53,566 nucleotides of DNA, taken from positions 1-53,566 of the forward strand of contig MGUI01000022.1 in NCBI GenBank assembly GCA_001799895.1, in the 5' to 3' direction. The stretch is from Elusimicrobia bacterium GWD2_63_28 (lineage in GTDB: Bacteria; Elusimicrobiota; Elusimicrobia; Elusimicrobiales; UBA9959). Below the pieces are notes generated by a model, which did not search any database, had not been told where the DNA came from, and was given only the letters and a program-made list of their open reading frames with translations. Numbering within the stretch: position 1 is the stretch's first letter; every line of letters begins with the position of its first letter. Made by a program: the position numbers and the translations under genes. Shown here one piece after another: positions 16,834 to 22,954 of the stretch.

Positions 16834-17406
16834 ATGTCTGAAGAACTTACCGATCCCGAACTGGTTTCCGCCTTCAAGGCCGGGGACGCGGAGGCCCTGG
16901 GGCTGCTGATGGAGCGGCACAAGGCCGCCGTCTTCGGCTATTTGCTGCGCCTCACCGGCCGCCGCGACGCGGCCGAGGACCTGTTCCAGGAGGTCTTCCT
17001 CAAACTGGTAAAGAACCCCGGCGCCTATAACGAGCGGGAGAAGTTCAAAGCCTGGCTTTTCACCGTGGCCCGCAACGCCGCCATGGACCTTTTCAGGCGG
17101 GAAGGGTCGCGGAGCGAGATCTCCCTGGACGGGGAAGGCGATAAGCCCGGCCCCGCCGATTTCCTGGCCTCGGCCGAGCCCGGCCCCGCCGAAGCCTTTT
17201 ACGGCAAAGCCCTTGGCGAGCGCATAGGGGCCGCGCTGGACTCGCTTTCGGAAGACCAGCGCGAGGTGTTCTATCTCCGCCATTATTCCGAGCTGTCATT
17301 TAAGGAAATAGCGGAAATGCTGAAGGTGCCCATAGGCACGGTGCTGGCCCGCATGAGCCGGGCCGCCGCCCAGCTGCGCAAGAAACTAACGGCAGACCTG
17401 CAATAA
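16834..17406 (+). CDS. ECF-type RNA polymerase sigma factor
   Basis: 190 residues, sigma-70 family group 4. Region 2 is seen at about 10-75 (ERHKAAVFGYLLRLTGR, AEDLFQEVFLKL, then WLFTVARNAAMDLFRRE for -10 recognition). Region 4 is at about 130-185 (LDSLSEDQREVFYLRH, then FKEIAEMLKVPIGTVLARMS helix-turn-helix). No region 1 or 3 is present. The linker is acidic and Pro/Gly-rich. The next gene is a zinc-finger anti-sigma factor 39 nt downstream, so activity is probably controlled by sequestration at the membrane. The start ATG 16834 has no evident Shine-Dalgarno sequence. Confidence 0.95.
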   Translation: MSEELTDPELVSAFKAGDAEALGLLMERHKAAVFGYLLRLTGRRDAAEDLFQEVFLKLVKNPGAYNEREKFKAWLFTVARNAAMDLFRREGSRSEISLDGEGDKPGPADFLASAEPGPAEAFYGKALGERIGAALDSLSEDQREVFYLRHYSELSFKEIAEMLKVPIGTVLARMSRAAAQLRKKLTADLQ

Positions 17407-17445
17407 AAGGGCCGCGGCGCGCGTTGTACCTACAGGAGACTTTAT

Positions 17446-17925
17446 ATGAACTGCGGTTACGGAGAAAAACTTATCCTTACCCTCTACGGCGAAGCCGGGG
17501 AGAGCCTGAAGGCCGAGGTGGAAGCGCACCTGGCCGGCTGCCCCGTCTGCCGCGCCGAGGTCGCCGCCCTCAGGGCCGCCGGCTCGAACCTCTCTGCCCG
17601 CTCCGAAGAGCCCTCTCCCAGGGCCGAAGCCAATATCATGCGCGCCGCCCGGGCCGCCGTCGCCGGCCGCCGGGGCTTCTCTTTCAAATGGGGCGAGGCC
17701 CTGCTCTCGGGAGCGCTGGCCTCTGCCATGGCTTTCATGTTCGCCTTCTCCGGCCGCGGGGCCTCAACCGACCTGGCCTGGAACAGCGGCCTGGACGAGC
17801 GCCTGGATTCCGTGGAGTATTCCGTCTACCAGGCGCAATCGGATTTTAACGCGCCTTCCAGGGACTGGGAGTACGGCTACAGCGAGCTGGAAGACGAAAG
17901 CTTTAACGCGGGGAAGAACGTTTAG
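17446..17925 (+). CDS. Zinc-finger (zf-HC2) anti-sigma factor, membrane-anchored
   Basis: 159 residues. The N-terminal cytosolic zf-HC2 module has H28-x3-C32-x2-C35 (HLAGCPVC), with C3 as the likely fourth ligand, the hallmark of ZAS anti-sigma domains that bind ECF sigma factors. One transmembrane helix lies at about 84-101 (ALASAMAFMFAF). The ~58-residue C-terminal part is acidic/aromatic and would be periplasmic, probably the sensing side. AGGAGA precedes the ATG. It is cotranscribed with the sigma factor and with the exported protein 21 nt downstream. Confidence 0.88.
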   Translation: MNCGYGEKLILTLYGEAGESLKAEVEAHLAGCPVCRAEVAALRAAGSNLSARSEEPSPRAEANIMRAARAAVAGRRGFSFKWGEALLSGALASAMAFMFAFSGRGASTDLAWNSGLDERLDSVEYSVYQAQSDFNAPSRDWEYGYSELEDESFNAGKNV

Positions 17926-17946
17926 CGGAAACTTAAGGAGAGACTT

Positions 17947-18708
17947 ATGAATAAGAAATTACTGTTCTGGATAATGGCCCTGGCGCTGGTTTCGGCGCCG
18001 GCCTTCAGTTCGGCCCAGGAAGGCCCCGGGCCCGGCGACGAAGAGGAAGTGGAGATGATGGAGGGAGGCCCGGGCGGCGGCCCCGGCATGGGCGAGGGCG
18101 GCCCCGGTATGATGGGCCCCCGCGGCAATATGGGCCCCGGCGGTCAGGCGGGCCAGGGCAAGATGGGCATCCGCGAAAAGCGCATGGTCTGGACCGAGGG
18201 CGGGGAAGGCGAGGGCCAAATGCAGATGCAGGTGAAGATGCGCAAGATGCAGGGCGGGTTCATGGGCGAAGAGAAGGTGCTCTCCGTTATAAAGAAACAC
18301 GATCCCGCTTTCGCCAAGAAAGTCGGGGAGCTGCGCGAGATAGCCCCGGCCAAATACAAGATGGTCATACAGATGTCCGGCAAACTGTTCGGCGCGGCCA
18401 AGATGCAGCAGGACGAGAGCATAGAAAAGGACGCCGTGCGGGCCCTGGCGCTCGAGTTCGAGAGCAAGGAACTGTCTCTCAAGTACAACAAGGCCTCCGA
18501 CTCCGATAAAAAGGCCATCACCGACAAACTTAAAGGCGTGCTGGGCGAACTCTTCGACCTGAAGAGCAAGGGCCAGGAAGTGCGCGTGAAGCACATGGAA
18601 GGCGAGATCGGCCGCCTCAAGAAGAACCTCGAGAAGCGCAAGGCCAACAAGGCCAAGATCGTGGAGCAGCGCCTAGAGCAGCTGACCGGCGAAGGCTACG
18701 GCTGGTAA
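17947..18708 (+). CDS. Exported Met/Gly-rich helical protein of the sigma/anti-sigma operon
   Basis: 253 residues. The signal peptide is MNKKLLFWIMALALVSAPAF, with cleavage near residue 23. A low-complexity acidic, Gly/Pro/Met-rich segment (residues 25-75, repeats of GGPGMG) and a Met/Gln stretch (MQMQVKM) are followed by ~150 residues of charged alpha-helix, likely coiled coil, with LEFESKELSLKYN. The layout resembles periplasmic stress sensors of the Spy/CpxP/CnrX kind that accompany ECF systems, but no LTxxQ motif is clear. Met clusters could bind Cu(I)/Ag(I); this is a guess. AAGGAGAG precedes the start. Confidence 0.72.
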   Translation: MNKKLLFWIMALALVSAPAFSSAQEGPGPGDEEEVEMMEGGPGGGPGMGEGGPGMMGPRGNMGPGGQAGQGKMGIREKRMVWTEGGEGEGQMQMQVKMRKMQGGFMGEEKVLSVIKKHDPAFAKKVGELREIAPAKYKMVIQMSGKLFGAAKMQQDESIEKDAVRALALEFESKELSLKYNKASDSDKKAITDKLKGVLGELFDLKSKGQEVRVKHMEGEIGRLKKNLEKRKANKAKIVEQRLEQLTGEGYGW

Positions 18709-18720
18709 GGCCCGCGCTGG

Positions 18721-18757
18721 AAAAGAAAAGGCCCGGTCGCCCGGGCCTTTTTCTTTT
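18721..18757. terminator. Bidirectional terminator
   Basis: AAAAGAAAAGGCCCGG (18721-18736) is complementary, with one bulged base, to CCGGGCCTTTTTCTTTT (18741-18757). A- and T-rich flanks lie on both sides. It serves the sigma operon on the plus strand and the lipoprotein gene on the minus strand. Confidence 0.9.
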
Positions 18758-18765
18758 GGAGGAGG

Positions 18766-19176
18766 TTACGGGTTGTCCGGGCCGTGAAGCGGCTGGGGCT
18801 GGGGGGGGGTGGGCCTGCCCTGGTTGTCGCGGGGCAGCACCTGCGCAGGCGGCGCCGGCTGCGCAGGCTGCGCTGCCGCCGGCCCGGCCGCCGGTCTGTA
18901 TGCCGCGGGCACAGCCTGAACCGCCGCGGCGGGAGCCGGGGGCGGGGTGTAGGCCGGTATCGGGGCCGGCATGGGCATTTCCGGCATCGGTACCGGCGTT
19001 TGCGCCCCGGCGGTTTCTCCTGCCGTCTCCGGCGCGGCCGCTTCGGATTTAGCGGCCGGCTCTCCGTCGGCCGGCGCCGCGGCCGGCTTGTCCTTGCAGC
19101 CTGCCGCAAGCAGCAGGAGCGCCGCCGCCGGCGCGAGGAACAGATATTTCATTTCAGTGAATTTATTGGTGGTCAT
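18766..19176 (-). CDS. Pro/Ala-rich lipoprotein
   Basis: 136 residues. A lipoprotein signal peptide ends in the lipobox L-A-A-G-C27, so the mature chain would be lipid-anchored at Cys27. The remainder is low complexity, nearly all Ala, Pro, Glu, Met and Gln (PVPMPEMPMPAPIPAY), and is probably disordered, like a periplasm-spanning or spacer segment. The start at 19176 is chosen because GGAGAG lies 5-10 nt upstream; an internal ATG at 19152 has none. It follows the first subtilase on the same strand. Function unknown. Confidence 0.68.
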   Translation of the reverse strand: MTTNKFTEMKYLFLAPAAALLLLAAGCKDKPAAAPADGEPAAKSEAAAPETAGETAGAQTPVPMPEMPMPAPIPAYTPPPAPAAAVQAVPAAYRPAAGPAAAQPAQPAPPAQVLPRDNQGRPTPPQPQPLHGPDNP

Positions 19177-19188
19177 TCAGCTCTCCGT

Positions 19189-19212
19189 CGGGCCTGCTGC
19201 TGTGCAGGCCCG
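19189..19212 (-). promoter_or_regulatory. Hairpin directly before the lipoprotein ribosome-binding site
   Basis: CGGGCCTGC (19189-19197) and GCAGGCCCG (19204-19212) form a perfect 9-bp stem with a 6-nt loop. On the minus strand it ends 4 nt before the Shine-Dalgarno GGAGAG. No U-run follows. It could block read-through from the subtilase gene or set translation. Confidence 0.4.
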
Positions 19213-19256
19213 CTGGGGATATTCTACTTTAAAACGGGGTCCCGGGACGCCACCCG

Positions 19257-20495
19257 TCAGTCCGCAGCCGGGAACAGTTCTATCAGTTTGGCCGGCAGAG
19301 GGATGCCCGCGCCCTGCTGCGCCTGCGGCAGGCCGATATTGAAAGAAGCTTTTACCAGGGCCGCACGGAGGGCCGCCTCTCCCTTAACTCCCAGCCCCAC
19401 GGCCAGGGCGGCCACTCCGGACACGTGCGGGGCGGCCTGCGAAGTGCCGTCGGCCAGCAGGAAGGAATTGACCGGGTAGGCTGAGTAGATCCGCACTCCC
19501 GGCGCGGCGAAGTCGGCGGCCGGGCCGCTGCAGGAGAAGCTCGCCAGCTTGTTGGAATAATCCACGGCCGTCACGGCCACCGAATCCTCGTAGCCTGCCG
19601 GGTAACCGATATCCCCGGCGAAGTTGCCGGCGGCGCAGACCACCAGCACCCCGGCCTTGCGGGCGGCCTTTACGGCCTTGGCCTGCGACTCAAAATATTT
19701 CGGAGCCCCGAGGCTCATATTCATGATGTCCACTTTCTGCTTTACCGCCCATTCCATGCCCTCTATGATCTGGGAAAGCTTGCCGGTGCCGCTGCTATTG
19801 AGCACCTTCACCGGGACGATGGTGGCCTCGGGCGCGATGCCGGCCATGCCGCTCCAGTTCAGTGCCCCCGCGATGATGCCGGCCACGTGCGTGCCGTGGC
19901 CTTTGACGTCGTCGGGCGGCGTGCCCGGGGCCAGCACGTTATAGCCGGGGGCGCAGTTGGAAGCAAGGTCGGGGTGAGAGCATTCCACGCCGCCGTCCAG
20001 TACGGCCACTCGCGCGCCCCTGCCCCTGGTGTGGGCCCAGGCCTTCGGCGCGCCCATCCTGACCGCGCTCCAGGGCAGGCGCTCGGTCTTGCCCTGGGCG
20101 TTGGTGGTGGTGATATAAACCGGGGAGATCGGGGCCTGGGTAGAAACCGCGGGGAGCTTCACGGGGGCCGGCCCGGCGTTCAGCAGGTCCCGCAGGGAGG
20201 CCCGCACTGAATCCAGCGCCTGCGGCTCGTCTGAGGCCAGCCAGTAAATTTCCATGTCGTCCTCAGCCGAGTCCACGCCGGGGGCGCGGGAAAGATCCGC
20301 GGCCCTGACGTCCTCCGGGAATTCGGCCAGCACGCCGTTGATGAAGGTAAATTCCTTCAGGACGCGGCCGCCGCGGCTGTTCACCAGGCGCGCCTGCGCG
20401 GCCGGGGTCACGCCGGGATCGAAAGTGAGTATTTTTTCCCCGGCGTAGGCCGGGGCCTGGCAGAGCAGCGCGAGAGTTATCAGGGCTTTCTTCAT
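19257..20495 (-). CDS. Secreted subtilisin-like serine protease (S8)
   Basis: 412 residues: a signal peptide (to about 18, APAYAG), then an I9-like propeptide with the phrase VLAEFPEDV (55-63), then the S8 catalytic domain. The catalytic triad is D167 (VLDGG), H200 (GHGTHVAG) and S352 (DGTSQAAPHVSG), with oxyanion N291 (AAGN). The complete triad indicates an active protease. No C-terminal sorting domain is present. A paralogue with the same layout lies just upstream on the same strand, separated by a terminator. No Shine-Dalgarno sequence precedes ATG 20495; TAAAAT sits 6 nt upstream, compatible with a leaderless transcript. Confidence 0.93.
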   Translation of the reverse strand: MKKALITLALLCQAPAYAGEKILTFDPGVTPAAQARLVNSRGGRVLKEFTFINGVLAEFPEDVRAADLSRAPGVDSAEDDMEIYWLASDEPQALDSVRASLRDLLNAGPAPVKLPAVSTQAPISPVYITTTNAQGKTERLPWSAVRMGAPKAWAHTRGRGARVAVLDGGVECSHPDLASNCAPGYNVLAPGTPPDDVKGHGTHVAGIIAGALNWSGMAGIAPEATIVPVKVLNSSGTGKLSQIIEGMEWAVKQKVDIMNMSLGAPKYFESQAKAVKAARKAGVLVVCAAGNFAGDIGYPAGYEDSVAVTAVDYSNKLASFSCSGPAADFAAPGVRIYSAYPVNSFLLADGTSQAAPHVSGVAALAVGLGVKGEAALRAALVKASFNIGLPQAQQGAGIPLPAKLIELFPAAD

Positions 20496-20502
20496 ATTCG
20501 TA

Positions 20503-20508
20503 TTTTAC
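20503..20508 (-). promoter_or_regulatory. -10-like TAAAAT before a leaderless start
   Basis: On the minus strand TAAAAT is followed by ACGAAT and the ATG at 20495, the same 6-nt spacing seen at 13031 and 22829. A -35 is not convincing here. It lies just downstream of the terminator of the upstream subtilase gene. Confidence 0.35.
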
Positions 20509-20514
20509 AAATAA

Positions 20515-20544
20515 AGAACCCCGCGGTTTAAGCCGCGGGGTTCT
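20515..20544 (-). terminator. Intrinsic terminator of the upstream subtilase gene
   Basis: AGAACCCCGCGG and CCGCGGGGTTCT make a perfect 12-bp stem with a 6-nt loop. On the minus strand it is followed by a T-rich tract (TTCTTTATTT). It lies 20 nt after the stop at 20564. Confidence 0.88.
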
Positions 20545-20563
20545 GCTGAACGGGCTGCGGGTT

Positions 20564-21763
20564 TTACCGCACCAGTTTGAACGCGTCGACCAGGCCCGCG
20601 CCCTGCTGGACGGGGGTAAGGTTCGGCAGCGGGGTGGCCGCGCCCTTCAGGGCCGAGCGCACCGCTTCCGCGCCTTCGGCGCCGGCGCCCACCGCCAGGG
20701 CCGCCAGGCCGGCCGCGTGCGGGCAGGCCATCGAGGTGCCCGACATCGTGGTGTAGCCGCCGCCCTTGCGGGTGGAGTACACGTTGACGCCGGGGGCGAT
20801 GATGACTATTTCAGCGCCGCGGGACGAGAAGGAGGCGATCCTGTCGGCCGAGTCGGAGGCCGAGATGGCTATGGCCTGCGGGTACTTGGCGGGGAAGTTC
20901 ACGGGGCCGGAGTCGTTGCCGGCCGCGCAGACTATGGCTATGCCGGCCTCGTGGGCCTTTATCATGACCTGCTTCATGGCTTCGGTGCCGGAACCGCCGC
21001 CGAGGCTCATGTTGATGACGTGCATGCCGTTATTGATGGCCCACTCTATGCCCGCCACGATCCAGGAGTACTGGCCCGAGCCGCGCTTGTCGAGCACTTT
21101 TACGCCGTAAAGGTCCACGCCGGGGGCCACGCCCACGACGCCTTTGAGGTCCCTGACCGCGGCGATGGTGCCGGACACGTGGGTGCCGTGGCCCTGGTCG
21201 TCGAGCGGGGTGGCGGTGGTGATGATGGCGTTATAGCCGCCTTTGTAGTTGGCCGCCAGGTCCGGGTGGGTGTAATCGATGCCGGTGTCTATCACGGCCA
21301 CTTTCACGCCCTGGCCGGCGGTATAGTCCCAGGCCGAGGCGGCGTTGACGCGCTTCACGCCCCAGGGGATCTCTTTCTCGGCCGCCGGGTCCGTTTCGGG
21401 GCGCAGCTCGGCGAAAACGGGCGCTTCCCAGCCTTCGCCGGTGCGCACAATGTTCAGCACGTTCTCCATGGAAGGCAGCTGCGGGGCCGGGGCTTCCTCT
21501 ATCCACTTCATATAGACGTCTTCGGCCACATCGGTGACGCCTTTCAGCGAGTAGATGCTGGCGTCCTTGACGTCGTCGGGGAAAACGGCCACGAGCGAGT
21601 CGATGACCGTGAATTTGCGGGTGACCTGGCCGCCCACGCTTTCGATGCTCTTTTCTATGGCGCCTTTATAGGCGTGGTCGTAGCTGATTATTTTCTGCGA
21701 AGCCTGGGCGCTGACGGCCCCGGCGAGCAGCAGGCCGGCGGCGAGTGTGAAGAGTTTATTCAT
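20564..21763 (-). CDS. Secreted subtilisin-like serine protease (S8), paralogue
   Basis: 399 residues with a signal peptide (cleavage near 21, AVSAQA), an I9-like propeptide (to about 90, VAVFPDDV) and an S8 domain. The triad is D159 (VIDTGIDYTHPDL), H192 (GHGTHVSG) and S344 (SGTSMACPHAAG), with oxyanion N283. It resembles classic subtilisins more closely than its neighbour, and the two share propeptide phrases (FPDDV/FPEDV, AED), pointing to tandem duplication. GGAGG lies 4 nt before the ATG and a good promoter is upstream. Confidence 0.95.
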   Translation of the reverse strand: MNKLFTLAAGLLLAGAVSAQASQKIISYDHAYKGAIEKSIESVGGQVTRKFTVIDSLVAVFPDDVKDASIYSLKGVTDVAEDVYMKWIEEAPAPQLPSMENVLNIVRTGEGWEAPVFAELRPETDPAAEKEIPWGVKRVNAASAWDYTAGQGVKVAVIDTGIDYTHPDLAANYKGGYNAIITTATPLDDQGHGTHVSGTIAAVRDLKGVVGVAPGVDLYGVKVLDKRGSGQYSWIVAGIEWAINNGMHVINMSLGGGSGTEAMKQVMIKAHEAGIAIVCAAGNDSGPVNFPAKYPQAIAISASDSADRIASFSSRGAEIVIIAPGVNVYSTRKGGGYTTMSGTSMACPHAAGLAALAVGAGAEGAEAVRSALKGAATPLPNLTPVQQGAGLVDAFKLVR

Positions 21764-21805
21764 TTATCCTCCAAAAGAAAACAAGGTACCAAAAGACCTA
21801 GACCC

Positions 21806-21835
21806 AATATAGGACTTTTGGTTGATTTGAGTCAA
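21806..21835 (-). promoter_or_regulatory. Promoter of the upstream subtilase gene
   Basis: On the minus strand TTGACT (21835-21830), an 18-nt spacer and TATATT (21811-21806). Expected start near 21799, giving a ~36-nt leader with GGAGG before ATG. The same TTGACT/TATAyT pair recurs at 22836-22864 and 31969-31996. Confidence 0.7.
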
Positions 21836-21853
21836 GGGGGAGAGGGTGGTGAG

Positions 21854-21946
21854 AGGGGACGTTGATTCCTAATTCCTAATTTAAAAAGCACGGCGCGCTA
21901 TTGGACGCGCGAATTAGCTGAATTAGGAATTAGGAAAACGTCCCCT
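21854..21946. repeat. Palindromic element 3
   Basis: The left arm 21854-21881 and right arm 21921-21946 are inverted repeats that begin AGGGGACGTT. They match perfectly except for 2 extra bases (GA) in the left arm. The inner arm is a tandem repeat of TTCCTAA. The centre (39 nt) holds CGCGC/GCGCG. The right end provides the TAG stop codon of the gene at 21945-22829. The left end lies 19 nt upstream of the subtilase promoter -35. It shares its ends, but not its inner arm, with elements 1 and 2. Confidence 0.83.
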
Positions 21947-22829
21947 AGTAAGATTTTACTTTGCTGGTGTCGAATTTGCCTATCAGGCCGGAGACTTCGG
22001 GGTTGCTCATGAGCAGGCTGAGGGTCTGCGGGTTCTGCATGGCCAGCTGTACCAGCTGCGGGTTGGAGTCTATCAGGCCAGCCAGGGCGTCGGGGTCCCT
22101 CATCATGGCCTGCGCGGCGGGGGTGTTGAGCATGGCCGAGACCATGCCGCTGGAGGCTACCGCGCTTACCACGGCGGGGTTGTTGAGGGCGGCTTTCACC
22201 ACCGGGTTGTTCATGAAATTGGCCGGGCCGGGGCCCTTGAGGAAGTTGGCCAGGCCCTGGGGGCTGCCCATGGCCGCCTTGACGGTGGGCCTGGACATGA
22301 AACCTTCCACTATATACTTATTATTGAGCAGCGCGCCCACGGCTTTGGGGCTATTGGCCACCTTGCCCACGGCGTAGGTGAGATGGCCCTTCTGGGCGCC
22401 CATGCCCTCCTGCATCTTGGCCTGCTTGGCGTCTACCTGGCCCGGGCCCTGATTAATGCCTGCGCCGGAAGTCTGCCTGGCCTGGGCCTGCCGCTGGGCC
22501 GCGGCCTGCGCCTGGCGCTCGGCCGTTTCGCTGCCGCGACCGGAGTTTTCACCGGCGGCAGCCCGGTTATTGTCTTCGGGGGTGCCATCGGCGCGGTAAC
22601 GCACGGTATAGCCGAGGTCGGTCAGGTTAGGGTCGTAGCCCTGCTGCACCTGCCGCTTTTTAATTTCACCTTCGGAGGCGTTGAAAACGTTCACCTCGCC
22701 GGCGTCCAGGGGCACGTCGCTGGAGTTTATCTTCATCGTCCACTTCACCAGCGGCATGGCTATGAGAATATAGACCGGGGTCAGGTAGACCCAGATCTTC
22801 CAGCCGGCTTTCTTCTCTTCGCCTTCCAT
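21945..22829 (-). CDS. Membrane-anchored protein with Asn/Pro/Met helical repeats, unknown function
   Basis: 294 residues from ATG 22829. One N-terminal transmembrane helix is at about 11-28 (VYLTPVYILIAMPLV), then a charged/Gln-rich linker (AERQAQAAAQRQAQARQ). The C-terminal half is built of ~20-residue repeats with N-P at turns (PVVKAALNNPAVVSAV, NPQLVQLAMQNPQTLSLLMSNPEV), like the STI1/heat-shock chaperonin-binding (DP/NP-rich) fold. I do not assign a function. Longer starts at 22835 and 22925 exist, but the promoter places transcription at about 22829, so a leaderless start is preferred. The stop codon is supplied by element 3. Confidence 0.62.
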   Translation of the reverse strand: MEGEEKKAGWKIWVYLTPVYILIAMPLVKWTMKINSSDVPLDAGEVNVFNASEGEIKKRQVQQGYDPNLTDLGYTVRYRADGTPEDNNRAAAGENSGRGSETAERQAQAAAQRQAQARQTSGAGINQGPGQVDAKQAKMQEGMGAQKGHLTYAVGKVANSPKAVGALLNNKYIVEGFMSRPTVKAAMGSPQGLANFLKGPGPANFMNNPVVKAALNNPAVVSAVASSGMVSAMLNTPAAQAMMRDPDALAGLIDSNPQLVQLAMQNPQTLSLLMSNPEVSGLIGKFDTSKVKSY

Positions 22830-22835
22830 ACCCAT

Positions 22836-22864
22836 AATATAACAACGAAAAACCGTTAAGTCAA
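22836..22864 (-). promoter_or_regulatory. Strong promoter for a leaderless transcript
   Basis: On the minus strand TTGACT (22864-22859), a 17-nt spacer and TATATT (22841-22836), followed by 6 nt and ATG 22829. The expected start point is the A of that ATG. No Shine-Dalgarno sequence is visible for any of the possible starts. Confidence 0.7.
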
Positions 22865-22883
22865 CGGCCTTGCGCCGCCGCTC

Positions 22884-22912
22884 TTGATTTCCCGCGCCCC
22901 AGTTTGTATTAT
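22884..22912 (+). promoter_or_regulatory. Promoter of the glycosyltransferase gene
   Basis: TTGATT (22884-22889), a 17-nt spacer and TATTAT (22907-22912), back-to-back with the minus-strand promoter 20 bp away. Expected start near 22919, leaving a ~36-nt leader without a clear Shine-Dalgarno sequence before ATG 22955. Confidence 0.55.
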
Positions 22913-22954
22913 TAACGATATCCATAGCCGGCCCTGTCGCCGGCCGGGCCGTTA

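Noticed and set aside
19239..19248. GTCCCGGGAC palindrome as a remnant of a palindromic element
   Set aside because: It lacks the AGGGGACG(C/T)T end and long arms; a 10-bp palindrome in GC-rich DNA is expected by chance.
22835..22925. Longer N termini for the unknown membrane protein (starts at 22835 or 22925)
   Set aside because: Promoter geometry places the transcript start near 22829; the upstream codons show no ribosome-binding site and lie in the divergent promoter region.
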